Below, in pieces: positions 8,617-16,428 of a DNA stretch of 16,428 nt (within the stretch, counting starts at the first letter, position 1; each line of letters begins with the position of its first letter). This DNA is from Xanthobacteraceae bacterium (GTDB lineage: Bacteria > Pseudomonadota > Alphaproteobacteria > Rhizobiales > Xanthobacteraceae), in contig JAIESC010000100.1 of assembly GCA_019746355.1 (NCBI GenBank), positions 1-16,428 on the forward strand, written 5' to 3'. The position numbers were made by a program, and so were the translations under genes. The notes under the pieces are model-generated. The model ran no database searches. It was not told where the DNA came from and worked only from the letters and a program-made list of their open reading frames with translations.

Positions 8617-11070
8617 ATGTATCGCTTGCTCGCCTGCCTGACAGTGCAACACGACTATCGGCTCGTCGCGCTTGCGGTGCTGATTTGCGTCGTCGGCGCG
8701 CTCGTCTCGTTCAAGATCTACAGCCAGGTCGCATCGAGCGAACGACCGCGCCGGTGGTGCCTTCTGGCCCTGACCGGCATTTGCAGCGGTGCGGGAATCT
8801 GGGCGACCCACTTCATCGCCATGCTGGCCTACGATGCCGGCCTGCCGATCGCCTATGAGCCGGTCGCGACCGCAGCCTCCTTCGTCATCGCGGTGTCCGC
8901 AACCACGCTCGGATTTGGCATCGCGGCGAACGGACTCCGCTGGCAGCCGTACCTCGGTGGCGTCTGCATCGGCGTTGGTATCGGTCTGATGCACTACGCC
9001 GGCATGCACGCGCTGATCCTGCCGGGAACGCTCGAGTGGGATACCGGGATGGTCGCCGCTTCGGTGACGATCGGATTCACCTTCGCGGCGGGCGCCATCA
9101 TCGCCTTCCACCGGTGGACCGGCCGGCGCGCGATCTGGACCGCGGCAGGCCTGTTTGCCGTCGCGATCTGCGGCCTGCATTTCACCGCCATGGCCGCGGC
9201 CACGGCGGTTCCCGATCCAACGAACGCGGTGCCGCCGTTTCCGATCGATGCGTCGCTGATGGTGTTTGCGGTCTCGGGCGCGGCGCTGGTCATCATGCTG
9301 TCCGGCATCGCCTCGACGGCGATCATGGAAAGCCAGATGCGGCGGCAGCGCGAGGAGGAGCTTCGCATTCAGAACCTCCGGTTCGATACGGCCCTCGACC
9401 ATATGCGCGAGGCCCTTTGCATGTTCGACGCGGAGAAGCGTCTGGTCGTCTGCAACGGCCGCTATGCCGAGATGTACCGCCTGCCGCCCGAGCTGGTGAA
9501 CCCCGGCACGCCGCACCGTGAGATCATCCGGCATTGCGTCGTCAACGGCGTCCTCAAGGGCGACGCTGACGATGGCGCGGCAGAACGGGTCATTGCGGCG
9601 CTGAGCGCGCTGCCTGCCGATTCGCCATCGAGCCGGATCGACGAATTTTCCGACGGCCGCCTGATCTGCATCACCCGCCAGCCGACCGCCGGCGGCGGTT
9701 GGGTCGCGACCCATGTGGACGTCACCGAGCGGCAGCACACGGAAGCGAAGATCGCCTACATGGCCCAACACGATTCGCTGACCGACCTGCCCAACCGGAC
9801 GCTGTTTCGCGAGCGGCTGGAGCAGGCGCTGGCGCGCGCCCGCAAGCGAAACCACCGGTCGGCGCTGCTCATGCTCGATCTCGACCGGTTCAAGGAGATC
9901 AACGACACGTTCGGCCATCCGGTCGGCGATGCACTGCTGAAAATCGTCGCCGAGCGGCTGCGCAAGTGTTGCAGGGAGACGTCCACCATCGCCCGGCTCG
10001 GCGGCGACGAGTTCGCCGTCATCGAGGATGTCGCCGACGACGCCAAGGACAGCGCAACGGAGGCCGCCGCCCTGGCCGAACGTATTCAATGCGCGCTCGG
10101 TGCACCCTACGCCGTCGGCGGCTATCGGCTCGTCAGCGGCGCGAGCATCGGCATCGCCATCATGCCGGATGACGGCACCACCAGCGACGAGATCGTGAAG
10201 AACGCCGACCTCGCACTCTATCGCGCCAAGGAAGTCGGCCGCGGCTCGCATCGCCTTTTCGAGCCGGAAATGGACCGGCACATGCGGGCCCGTCATGCAC
10301 TCGAACAGCAGTTGCGAAACGCGCTGGTCGGGGGCGAGTTCGAGCTCCACTACCAGCCGTTTTCCGACGTTTGCTCGGGCGAGACCGCCGGCTACGAAGC
10401 GCTGTTGCGCTGGAACCACCCGACGCGTGGATTGGTCATGCCGGGCGAATTCATTTCGCTTGCGGAAGAGACCGGCTTGATTGTGCCGATCGGTGAATGG
10501 GTGCTGATGATGGCCTGCGCCGAAGCCGCGAAATGGCCGTCGCACTGCAAGATTTCGATCAACATCTCGCCCGCGCAATTCAAAAGCACGGAACTGGTTC
10601 CAACGGTGGTCAGCGCGCTCGGCATGTCGGATCTAGCGCCGCATCGGCTCGAGCTCGAAGTGACCGAAACCGCTATCATGCACGACAGCGCCTCGGTGTT
10701 CGACGTGCTCCGCCAACTGCACGGCCTCGGCGTGCGGATCGCACTGGACGATTTCGGCACCGGCTATTCCTCGCTGAGCTTCCTGCAGCGCTTCCCTTTC
10801 GACAAGGTCAAGATCGATCGCTCCTTCATCAACGAACTGTTCAGCCAGCAAAGTGAATCCCGCACCATCGCCCGTGCGGTGGTCCGCTTTGCCGTGAGCC
10901 TCGGCAAGACGACAACCGCCGAGGGCGTGGAAACGAAGGAGCAGGCGGAATTTCTTCGCGCGGAAGGCTGCGGCGAGATGCAGGGCTACTATCTCGGCCG
11001 CCCGATGCCGTCCGCCGAATTTGCACAATTCGCCCGCCCGCGGCTCACGGTGGCTGCGACCGCGGCATAG
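8617..11070 (+). CDS. MHYT-PAS-GGDEF-EAL cyclic-di-GMP signalling protein
   Basis: An 817-residue membrane-bound enzyme that can make and/or break cyclic di-GMP. The N-terminus has seven membrane helices with MHYT sensor motifs WATHFIAML (62-70), MHYAGMH (125-131) and LHFTAMA (187-193), thought to bind metal and sense O2, CO or NO. A PAS-7 type segment follows (about 256-370, FDTALDHMREALCMFD). The GGDEF domain has an intact RLGGDEF (460-466), but the inhibitory site reads RETS (453-456) instead of RxxD. The EAL domain has EAL (594-596), EVTETA (681-686), DDFGTGYSSL (711-720), KIDRSF and QGYYLGRP, all expected catalytic residues. ATG 8617 is chosen because GGGGG lies about 6 bp upstream; ATG 8613 is in another frame. 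It is a single gene, divergent from the ATPase. Confidence 0.95.
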   Translation: MYRLLACLTVQHDYRLVALAVLICVVGALVSFKIYSQVASSERPRRWCLLALTGICSGAGIWATHFIAMLAYDAGLPIAYEPVATAASFVIAVSATTLGFGIAANGLRWQPYLGGVCIGVGIGLMHYAGMHALILPGTLEWDTGMVAASVTIGFTFAAGAIIAFHRWTGRRAIWTAAGLFAVAICGLHFTAMAAATAVPDPTNAVPPFPIDASLMVFAVSGAALVIMLSGIASTAIMESQMRRQREEELRIQNLRFDTALDHMREALCMFDAEKRLVVCNGRYAEMYRLPPELVNPGTPHREIIRHCVVNGVLKGDADDGAAERVIAALSALPADSPSSRIDEFSDGRLICITRQPTAGGGWVATHVDVTERQHTEAKIAYMAQHDSLTDLPNRTLFRERLEQALARARKRNHRSALLMLDLDRFKEINDTFGHPVGDALLKIVAERLRKCCRETSTIARLGGDEFAVIEDVADDAKDSATEAAALAERIQCALGAPYAVGGYRLVSGASIGIAIMPDDGTTSDEIVKNADLALYRAKEVGRGSHRLFEPEMDRHMRARHALEQQLRNALVGGEFELHYQPFSDVCSGETAGYEALLRWNHPTRGLVMPGEFISLAEETGLIVPIGEWVLMMACAEAAKWPSHCKISINISPAQFKSTELVPTVVSALGMSDLAPHRLELEVTETAIMHDSASVFDVLRQLHGLGVRIALDDFGTGYSSLSFLQRFPFDKVKIDRSFINELFSQQSESRTIARAVVRFAVSLGKTTTAEGVETKEQAEFLRAEGCGEMQGYYLGRPMPSAEFAQFARPRLTVAATAA

Positions 11071-11093
11071 AACGCCGTTTCGACGGACGGTTC
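11070..11093. terminator. possible weak bidirectional terminator
   Basis: In the 46-bp gap between convergent genes, CCGT-TTCG-ACGG (11075-11086) forms a short stem with a stable UUCG tetraloop. Flanking GAAC/GTTC can extend it across mismatches. A T-rich stretch (TTCTGTTT) follows on the plus strand. Stem length is marginal for an intrinsic terminator. Confidence 0.3.
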
Positions 11094-11116
11094 TGTTTCC
11101 GCGTGCTCGAGACCGC

Positions 11117-12571
11117 TCAATCGACGAACGCCAGCGGCCGCGCCACCGACTCGAGCGGCTGCCGCTCGGCGCGCACCGCGAACAATGCGGCGATGATGCC
11201 GGCGGTGATCATCAGCACCGCGCCAAGCAGATAGCCGCCGAACAGGCTCAGGCGCGAGCCGGTGTCGATCAGCACGCCGAACAGCCACGGGCCGGCGATG
11301 CCGCCGACACCGGTGCCGATGGCGTAGAAGATGGCAATCGTCAGCGCACGGATTTCCAGCGGGAAGGTCTCGCTGACGGTGAGATAGGCCGAGCTCGCCG
11401 CAGCCGACGCGAAAAAGAAAATCACGCTCCAGGCGAGTGTCTGCTGCGTTGCGCTGAGCGTGCCCTGCACGAACAAGTAGCCCGAGCCCGCAAGCAGCAC
11501 GCCCGACGCGATGTAGGTCAGCGCGATCATGGTGCGGCGGCCGATCACGTCGAACAGCCGGCCGAGCAGCAGGGGCCCGAGAAAATTGCCCGCCGCGAAC
11601 GGCAGGATGTACCAGCCGACATGACTCGCCGGAATGCCGTAGAAGTCGGTCAGCACCAGCGCGTAGGTGAAGAAGATCGCGTTGTAGAAAAACGCCTGCG
11701 CGGCCATCAGCGCCAGGCCGACCAGCGCGCGGCGGCGGTGCCGGTGAACGATGGTGGAGAGCACCTCGGAAAGCGGCGTGTGAGCGCGCGAAAGCAGCCT
11801 TGCCTGCGGAAGCTCGCCTGCTGTGGCGGCATGCTTGTCCGCATAGACGCGCTGCTCGATCCCCCGCACCACGCGCTCGGCCTCCGCAGCATGACCGTGC
11901 GTCATGAGCCAGCGCGGACTTTCCGGCAGCCATAGCCGCATGAAGAAGATCACGAGCGCGAGCAGCGCACCGATCAGGAAGGCCAGTCGCCAGCCGTAGT
12001 CCGGATCAATCACCGGCGTATCCAGCAGCACAATCGCCGCGAACGCGCCGAGCGCCGCGCCAACCCAGAAGCTGCCGTTGATCACAAGGTCGGTGAAGCC
12101 GCGCACGCGCGCCGGAATCAGTTCCTGGATCGTCGAGTTGATCGCTGCGTATTCACCGCCGATGCCCGCGCCGGTCAAAAATCGGAACAGCGCGAAACTC
12201 CAAAGATTCCACGACAATGCAGTGGCCGCCGTCGCGACCAGATAGACCGTCAGCGTGATGAAGAAGAGCTTCTTGCGGCCGAGCCGATCGGTGAGCCAGC
12301 CGAAGAACAGCGCGCCGAGCACTGCGCCCGCGAGGTAGGCGCTGGCGGCCAGCCCCACGTCGACATTGGAGAATTGCAGCACCGGGCTCGCCTTCAGCGC
12401 GCCGGCGAGCGAGCCCGCGAGCGTCACCTCAAGGCCGTCGAGAATCCAGGTGATCCCCAGCGCCGCGACCACCAGCGTGTGAAACCGGCCCCACGGCAGG
12501 CGGTCGAGCCGCGCCGGAATGTCGGTTTCGACAACGGCTTGTGCGGGGGCCGTGGCGGTCCGCTGGTCCAT
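11117..12571 (-). CDS. MFS transporter (sugar/metabolite:H+ symporter-like)
   Basis: A 484-residue major facilitator, 12 hydrophobic helices in two halves. Motifs: LDGLEVTLAG in helix 1 (a DGxE/D signature shared with organic-acid symporters), GWLTDRLGRKK (91-101, motif A), RFLTGAGIGGEYAA (130-143), and LPESPRWL (215-222), which marks the sugar-transporter/metabolite-symporter branch (PF00083). The domain-2 motif A is FDVIGRR. The central cytoplasmic loop is long and charged, as usual there. The likely cargo is a small organic acid or sugar; the sequence does not decide which. ATG 12571 is the first start consistent with the family; the upstream open frame is a shadow of the CHAP gene. No ribosome site lies at normal distance, and an EcfG-type promoter ends 8 bp before the ATG. 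Confidence 0.9.
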   Translation of the reverse strand: MDQRTATAPAQAVVETDIPARLDRLPWGRFHTLVVAALGITWILDGLEVTLAGSLAGALKASPVLQFSNVDVGLAASAYLAGAVLGALFFGWLTDRLGRKKLFFITLTVYLVATAATALSWNLWSFALFRFLTGAGIGGEYAAINSTIQELIPARVRGFTDLVINGSFWVGAALGAFAAIVLLDTPVIDPDYGWRLAFLIGALLALVIFFMRLWLPESPRWLMTHGHAAEAERVVRGIEQRVYADKHAATAGELPQARLLSRAHTPLSEVLSTIVHRHRRRALVGLALMAAQAFFYNAIFFTYALVLTDFYGIPASHVGWYILPFAAGNFLGPLLLGRLFDVIGRRTMIALTYIASGVLLAGSGYLFVQGTLSATQQTLAWSVIFFFASAAASSAYLTVSETFPLEIRALTIAIFYAIGTGVGGIAGPWLFGVLIDTGSRLSLFGGYLLGAVLMITAGIIAALFAVRAERQPLESVARPLAFVD

Positions 12572-12578
12572 GCCTGCG

Positions 12579-12604
12579 AACGCGCCACGGCTGCGCCGGG
12601 TTCC
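12579..12604 (-). promoter_or_regulatory. EcfG-type promoter inside the CHAP-MFS gap
   Basis: On the minus strand, GGAAC (12604-12600), a 17-bp spacer and CGTT (12582-12579) match the EcfG consensus exactly. The motif fits into the 32-bp gap between the CHAP stop codon, which it touches, and the MFS start. Start of transcription would fall within a few bases of the MFS ATG at 12571, implying a leaderless or nearly leaderless mRNA. Confidence 0.5.
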
Positions 12605-13323
12605 TACAACTCCGGGAAGACGTAGGCGACGATGCGGCTTCGATCGAACACCGCTTCCGCGACGCGGCGGCTGTAGTTGCCGGAAATGATGACCGGATCG
12701 CCGTCCTTGTCGAAGCCGCTGACGACGCCGACATGGCCGCCGCTCTTGCCGCGATTCATGACGGCGATGGCTCCGACCTTCGGCCCTTCGAGCCGCTTGC
12801 CGTACGAGGCAAACGATTTCGCCATGTCCGATGCCGTGCCCGGCAGGCCTATGCGCTCGAGCACGAAGTTCATGAACCGCGCGCACCACAGCGTCGCCCT
12901 GGTGGTCGGATTGGTGCCGATCCAGCGGCGCGCCTCCGCGACGATGCGCGAGCCCGGGGCATTGCCGACCAGCTCGATACCCGGGTCATTGCCGTCGTGG
13001 TGAACGGTCAACGGACGCGCTGCCAGGCGGGCCGGACGGTCCTCGGCGGCAACCGCCCGGCGATGGCGGGCCCGCTCGCGCACCGCCACCACATGGTGCG
13101 CCTCGGCGCGCGGGCCGCTGCGCTTGACGAAGCGGACCTTGCCCGGCGTCGCTGTTTCGAGCCGGGCCGTTGGTGCCATTTGCACCCGCTGGATCGGCAG
13201 GTGGCGCGGCGAGCGAGTTTCGGTACCTCTGACATGTGCGCCGGGCGGGTCCGCCGACGCCTGCGTGATGCTCGCTGCGGTGGATGCCAGAACGAGCAAT
13301 CCCGCAGCCAGTTTGGCTTTCAT
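12604..13323 (-). CDS. secreted CHAP/NlpC-P60-type peptidoglycan amidase (TIGR02594-like)
   Basis: A 239-residue exported protein. The signal peptide is MKAKLAAGLLVLASTAASIT followed by QASA (cleavage likely near residue 24). A basic, low-complexity linker (about 30-110) leads to a CHAP-like cysteine peptidase domain (about 122-239): catalytic C147 in TLWCARFMN, H197 in GGHVGVVSG and N216 in SGNYS. This arrangement matches TIGR02594-type proteins, presumed cell-wall amidases acting in the periplasm. The start is fixed by the signal peptide, and a GGGGGA lies about 10 bp upstream of the ATG; the longer frame upstream is spurious. The MFS gene follows 32 bp later on the same strand, so they may be co-transcribed. 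Upstream, 13324-13616 holds no gene and contains a near-match EcfG promoter. Confidence 0.87.
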   Translation of the reverse strand: MKAKLAAGLLVLASTAASITQASADPPGAHVRGTETRSPRHLPIQRVQMAPTARLETATPGKVRFVKRSGPRAEAHHVVAVRERARHRRAVAAEDRPARLAARPLTVHHDGNDPGIELVGNAPGSRIVAEARRWIGTNPTTRATLWCARFMNFVLERIGLPGTASDMAKSFASYGKRLEGPKVGAIAVMNRGKSGGHVGVVSGFDKDGDPVIISGNYSRRVAEAVFDRSRIVAYVFPEL

Positions 13324-13529
13324 TTTTTGGAAGTCCCCCGTCTCTTTGCTTGCGCTTGACTGCGCCCCCACGCGACGCCGGGCGGCATCGCGACGCGTGC
13401 AAGTTCGAGACTCGCATGGCGTTTCAATGATGCGATCGAGGCGAATCCTGAACGCCCGGCGGCGCGAATGAGAACGCGCCACGACCCGGCCAGCGTTCGA
13501 ACACGGGCCGGTCAAAGTTCCCAGCGGTT

Positions 13530-13555
13530 TACGGAAATTTGCCGGAAAAAGTTCC
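13530..13555 (-). promoter_or_regulatory. near-match EcfG promoter upstream of the CHAP gene
   Basis: On the minus strand, GGAAC (13555-13551), 17 bp and CGTA (13533-13530) match the EcfG consensus except for the last base. It would give a leader of about 200 nt before the CHAP start, which is long. The call leans on the exact motif found before the next gene of the pair. Confidence 0.28.
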
Positions 13556-13616
13556 GCGCGCTGACATTCGGCAATGAATTTTGAACGCCATCAAGGAACC
13601 AAATGACCGATCAATG

Positions 13617-14285
13617 TCAGCCGCGGCGGCTCAGCAGGAACACCGCTTGTTCGCCGAACAGATTCCAGAACCACCACGGTGCGTTGAAACGCAGCGGCGT
13701 GCCCCAGGCGTTCAGCGCGACGGCGCGCTCCATCTTCGCGCCGGTGACCTCGCAGAGATCGCGGAAGTCCTTGATGGTGCAGAAGTGGATGTTCGGCGAA
13801 TCCCACCAGGCATAGGGCAGGTTGTCGGTGCGCGGCATGTGGCCGCCGAGCGCGACCTGACCCCGGATCCGCCAGTGGCCGAAATTCGGAAACGACACAA
13901 TCGCGTGGCGGCCGATCCGCAGCATGTTTTCCAGCACGACGCGCGGATGACGCACCGCCTGCAAGGTCTGCGAGAGAATGACGTAGTCGAACGCATCGTC
14001 CGGGTAGTCGGCGAGGTCGGTGTCGGCGTCGCCCTGGATGACGGCGAGGCCCTTGACGACGCATTCGTTCACGCCTTCGCGCGACAGCTCGATGCCGCGT
14101 CCGTCGACGCCGCGGTTCTCGCCGAGAATGCGAAGCAGTTCCCCGTCGCCCGCGCCGATGTCGAGCACCCTTGCGCCAGGCGCGACCATCTCGGAGACCA
14201 GCACCAGGTCGACGCGCGCGCCGCCCGGTGCGCGGGCGGTGTCGGCCATCGTCAGGTCACGCTTGAGCCGCGACAGCATCGTCAT
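13617..14285 (-). CDS. metW: methionine biosynthesis protein MetW
   Basis: A 222-residue class-I SAM-methyltransferase-fold protein, which partners with MetX for efficient homoserine acylation in many proteobacteria. Motif I is [12 protein letters not shown] (40-51), acidic GIELS follows at motif II, then [30 protein letters not shown] and the MetW-typical [14 protein letters not shown] and [27 protein letters not shown]. The length is normal for the family. Its ATG overlaps the metX stop (ATGA, 14285-14282), so the two are translationally coupled; an ATG two codons further in is an alternative. No clear terminator was seen after the stop. Confidence 0.96.
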   Translation of the reverse strand: MTMLSRLKRDLTMADTARAPGGARVDLVLVSEMVAPGARVLDIGAGDGELLRILGENRGVDGRGIELSREGVNECVVKGLAVIQGDADTDLADYPDDAFDYVILSQTLQAVRHPRVVLENMLRIGRHAIVSFPNFGHWRIRGQVALGGHMPRTDNLPYAWWDSPNIHFCTIKDFRDLCEVTGAKMERAVALNAWGTPLRFNAPWWFWNLFGEQAVFLLSRRG

Positions 14286-15466
14286 CCGCCGTTCTTGAGG
14301 CCGCGGGCCTTGGCCGCGCCGTCGAGGAAGCCGCGCACGATCGCGAACAGCTCGGGCTCGTCGAGCAAAAATGCATCGTGGCCCTTGTCGGTGACGATCT
14401 CGGCAAACGAGACGCGGACGCTGGAGGCGTTGAGCGCATGCACGATGGCGCGCGATTCCGAGGTCGGGAACAGCCAGTCCGAGGTGAACGACACCACGCA
14501 GAAGCGCGTGCCGGCACCCTTGAACGCGTTGGCGACGATGCCGTTGCAGTCGGCGGCGAGATCGAAATAGTCCATCGCGCGGGTGAGGTAGAGATAGGAG
14601 TTCGCGTCGAAGCGCTCGACGAACGAGCTGCCCTGATGGCGGAGATAGGATTCCACCTCGAAGTCGGCGTCGAACGAGAACGTCGGATTGTCGCGATCCT
14701 GGAACTTGCGGCCGAACTTGCGGTGCAGCGCCGGGTCCGACAGGTAGGTGATGTGCGCGCCCATGCGCGCGACCGCGAGCCCGCGCCGCGGATTGGTGCC
14801 GTTCTCGAAGTAGCGGCCGCCCCGCCACTCCGGATCGGCCATCACCGCCTGGCGGCCGACCTCGTGGAAGGCAATGTTCTGCGCCGAGTGCCGCGTCGCG
14901 CACGCAATCGGCAGCGCGCTGAACACGCGCTTGGGAAAGCTCGCGGCCCATTGCAGCACCTGCATGCCGCCCATCGAGCCGCCTGCGACCGAAAACAGCG
15001 AGTCGATGCCGAGCTCGTCGAGCAGCATCGCCTGCGCCCGCACCATGTCGCGGATGGTGATGACGGGAAAATCGAGGCCCCAGGGCTTGCCGGTCTTCAG
15101 ATTGGTCGAGGCCGGGCCGGTCGAGCCCATGCAGCCGCCGATCACGTTCGGACAGATGACGAAGTAGCGCTCGGTGTCGATCGGCTTGCCGGGGCCGACC
15201 ATGGTCTCCCACCAGCCGGGCTTGCCGGTCACCGGGTTGGGGCTCGCGACGTGATGGTCGCCGGTCAGCGCATGGCAGATCAGCACCGCGTTGCTGCGGT
15301 CGGCGTTCAGCGTGCCGTAGGTCTTGTAGGCGATCTGAAGCGGCGCGAGCTCGACGCCGGCGTCAAGCTTCAGCGGCCGGTCGATCCGCGCCACCAATGA
15401 GTTGCGCGGCGCATCGGCCTCGCGGCCGCGCCCCACAACATTCAGTGCGATACCGGCGTCGGCCAT
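14282..15466 (-). CDS. metX: homoserine O-acetyltransferase MetX
   Basis: An alpha/beta-hydrolase enzyme that acylates L-homoserine with acetyl-CoA (succinyl-CoA in some family members) as the first committed step of methionine synthesis in the cytoplasm. The protein has 394 residues. The nucleophile is S164 in [10 protein letters not shown]330 (FTSDWLFP) and H363 ([10 protein letters not shown]) complete the triad. Other family marks are [10 protein letters not shown] (65-74), [12 protein letters not shown] (107-118) and [14 protein letters not shown]. It is complete and of normal length. ATG 15466 is preferred to a TTG one codon upstream; GGGAT lies just before it. It forms an operon with metW through a 4-bp overlap and is divergent from the chorismate mutase gene. 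I found no SAM-II-like aptamer in its short leader. Confidence 0.97.
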   Translation of the reverse strand: MADAGIALNVVGRGREADAPRNSLVARIDRPLKLDAGVELAPLQIAYKTYGTLNADRSNAVLICHALTGDHHVASPNPVTGKPGWWETMVGPGKPIDTERYFVICPNVIGGCMGSTGPASTNLKTGKPWGLDFPVITIRDMVRAQAMLLDELGIDSLFSVAGGSMGGMQVLQWAASFPKRVFSALPIACATRHSAQNIAFHEVGRQAVMADPEWRGGRYFENGTNPRRGLAVARMGAHITYLSDPALHRKFGRKFQDRDNPTFSFDADFEVESYLRHQGSSFVERFDANSYLYLTRAMDYFDLAADCNGIVANAFKGAGTRFCVVSFTSDWLFPTSESRAIVHALNASSVRVSFAEIVTDKGHDAFLLDEPELFAIVRGFLDGAAKARGLKNGG

Positions 15467-15518
15467 CAAAATCCCGGCAGCGGCTCCTGCGGCGGGTCAG
15501 CCCCGCGATACTGCGGGT

Positions 15519-15547
15519 AGGTAGGGATCGGGCAGAGCTTATGTCAA
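15519..15547 (-). promoter_or_regulatory. putative metXW promoter
   Basis: On the minus strand there is a perfect TTGACA (15542-15547), a 17-bp spacer and CTACCT (15519-15524), resembling the alphaproteobacterial housekeeping form TTGAC-N17-CTATAT with a weak -10. The leader would be about 45 nt. Its -35 lies back to back with that of the divergent chorismate mutase promoter, 8 bp away. Confidence 0.45.
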
Positions 15548-15555
15548 TGTTTTCT

Positions 15556-15583
15556 TTGATTTAGCCGTCCAGCCCACCTATCT
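15556..15583 (+). promoter_or_regulatory. putative chorismate mutase promoter
   Basis: TTGATT (15556-15561), a 16-bp spacer and CTATCT (15578-15583) resemble an alphaproteobacterial sigma70 promoter. The start would be near 15590, giving a leader of only about 12 nt. The GGGGG at 15586-15590 could then be only partly in the transcript. Confidence 0.35.
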
Positions 15584-15601
15584 ATGGGGGCCGATTTGAC
15601 C

Positions 15602-16428
15602 ATGACCAACAAGCCCACAAGCGCACCCTCCCTCGCCGATCTCCGCAAGGAAATCGACCGGATCGACGAGTCCATGCACCAGCTCCTGATGGAGCGCGGG
15701 CAGATCATCGACCGGCTGATCGCCACCAAGAAGACCCAGGAAAGTGGTTCGGCGTTCCGGCCCGCCCGCGAGGCCGACATGATGCGGCGGCTGGTGCAGC
15801 GGCACAAAGGCATCCTGCCGCTCGACACCGCGGAAAGCATCTGGCGGGTCATCATCGCGACGTTCACGCATGTGCAGGCGCCGTTCGCGGTGCATGCCGA
15901 TCTCTCCGCCGGCGATGCGATGATGCGCGACAGCGCGCGGTTTCACTTCGGCTTCACGGTGCCGTTCGTCGCGCATCTCGGCGCGGCGGCCGTCGTCGAA
16001 GCCGTGTCGGAATCCAAGGGCGACCTCGGCCTGGTGCCGGCCTTCGCCACGAGCCACGGCGGCGCCTGGTGGAACGCGCTCGAGTTCGAAAGCGCGCCGA
16101 AGATCATCGCGCGCCTGCCGTTCATCGACCGGCCCGACCATCCCGCGCCGATGAATGTCTTCGTCGTGTCGCGGGCGGCAGCCGATGCGATGGTGACCGA
16201 GGTCGAGACCTGGAGCGTGCGCGTCGCAGGCTGGGGCGCTGCGGCCGCTGCGGCCGCGGCTGCGCTTGCCGAAATCGTCGCCGTGCCCGACACCGCCTTC
16301 GACGGGGCGGCGCTGCTGGTCTCGGTGCCGGCAGGCGGCGACCTTTCCGAGGTCAAAAAGGCGCTCGTTAAGGCTGGCGCCTCGGTGCGTTCGGCGGCCC
16401 TCGTCGGCAGCCACGCAACCCGCTATAC
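15602..16428 (+). CDS. chorismate mutase (AroQ type) with PDT-like C-terminal region, 3' truncated by window
   Basis: Converts chorismate to prephenate at the branch to phenylalanine and tyrosine. 275 codons are visible and the frame is still open at the window edge. The AroQ domain (about 9-95) shows LADLRKEIDRIDESMHQLLMER split around the usual helix 1, then IATKK and FRPAREADMMRRL, as expected of CM_2. The remainder (about 100-275) recalls the prephenate dehydratase fold (VVEAVSESKGDLGLVPA...SHGGAWW) but lacks the TRF-type catalytic motif at the expected place (MNVFVVSR). It includes a run of nine alanines encoded by mixed codons. ATG 15602 is the only start after an in-frame stop. From memory, rhizobial relatives place hisC and tyrA next; those would be outside the window. 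Confidence 0.88.
   Translation, partial: MTNKPTSAPSLADLRKEIDRIDESMHQLLMERGQIIDRLIATKKTQESGSAFRPAREADMMRRLVQRHKGILPLDTAESIWRVIIATFTHVQAPFAVHADLSAGDAMMRDSARFHFGFTVPFVAHLGAAAVVEAVSESKGDLGLVPAFATSHGGAWWNALEFESAPKIIARLPFIDRPDHPAPMNVFVVSRAAADAMVTEVETWSVRVAGWGAAAAAAAAALAEIVAVPDTAFDGAALLVSVPAGGDLSEVKKALVKAGASVRSAALVGSHATRY

Noticed and set aside
8548..10578. Minus-strand open frame of 676 codons opposite the cyclic-di-GMP gene
   Set aside because: No family pattern, very rich in Arg/Gly/Asp/His; the plus-strand gene has intact GGDEF and EAL motifs.
13517..13521. Second GGAAC box upstream of the CHAP gene (minus strand)
   Set aside because: At 17 bp downstream the sequence reads CGAA rather than CGTT, so it does not make a convincing EcfG promoter.
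14378..15400. Plus-strand open frame opposite metX
   Set aside because: Shadow composition; metX has its catalytic triad and the proper overlap with metW.
15467..15541. SAM-II riboswitch in the metX leader
   Set aside because: Alphaproteobacterial metX/metA genes often carry one, so I looked, but the roughly 45-60 nt leader shows none of the conserved aptamer segments.
16232..16264. Triplet microsatellite encoding the alanine run in the chorismate mutase
   Set aside because: The nine alanines use mixed codons (gct, gcg, gcc) rather than one repeated triplet, so simple slippage is not evident.

Overview
The window is a GC-rich (by eye well above 60% G+C) chromosomal segment of an alphaproteobacterium, most likely Bradyrhizobium, Rhodopseudomonas, Afipia or a close relative. 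This rests on the rRNA leader style, a Bradyrhizobiaceae-type palindromic intergenic repeat, the GGAAC-N17-CGTT promoter motifs expected of the EcfG general stress sigma factor, a DUF6894 small protein, and the metX-metW pair divergent from a chorismate mutase gene. Nearly everything reads as core or lineage-core genome. I saw no integrase, transposase, phage or toxin gene, no CRISPR array, and no obviously novel multi-gene system.

Layout. 1-429 (minus): promoter and leader of an rRNA operon whose rRNA genes lie off the left edge. 430-756: non-coding, with a perfect 15-bp palindrome. 757-2784 (+): membrane-anchored M23 (LytM-type) peptidoglycan endopeptidase. 2802-2939: palindromic repeat between convergent genes. 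2945-6132 (minus): bacterial PH-domain membrane protein and the ClpB disaggregase, separated by a three-copy relic of the clpB 3' end; a sigma32-like promoter precedes clpB. 6273-7339: two divergent genes with starts 20 bp apart, a short rhizobial protein (minus) and a MOSC-domain protein (+). 7357-7433 (minus): a tRNA-Cys-like gene with structural defects. 7478-7778 (+): EcfG-type promoter and a DUF6894 protein. 7805-8356 (minus): P-loop ATPase/kinase. 8413-8460: three 16-bp operator-like repeats. 8617-11070 (+): MHYT-PAS-GGDEF-EAL cyclic-di-GMP enzyme. 11117-13323 (minus): secreted CHAP-type amidase followed by an MFS transporter with its own EcfG-type promoter. 13617-15466 (minus): metX and metW overlapping by 4 bp. 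15602-end (+): chorismate mutase with a PDT-like C-terminal region, cut by the window edge.

How the parts work together. Three themes recur. The first is envelope maintenance (M23 peptidase, CHAP amidase). The second is stress response (ClpB behind a heat-shock promoter, plus two perfect EcfG-type motifs and one near-match). The third is amino-acid biosynthesis (methionine through MetX/MetW, aromatics through chorismate mutase). The items most worth a second look are the irregular tRNA-Cys, the EcfG-type promoter placed so that the MFS mRNA would be leaderless, the 16-bp tandem operator-like array, and the degenerate dehydratase-like tail of the chorismate mutase.
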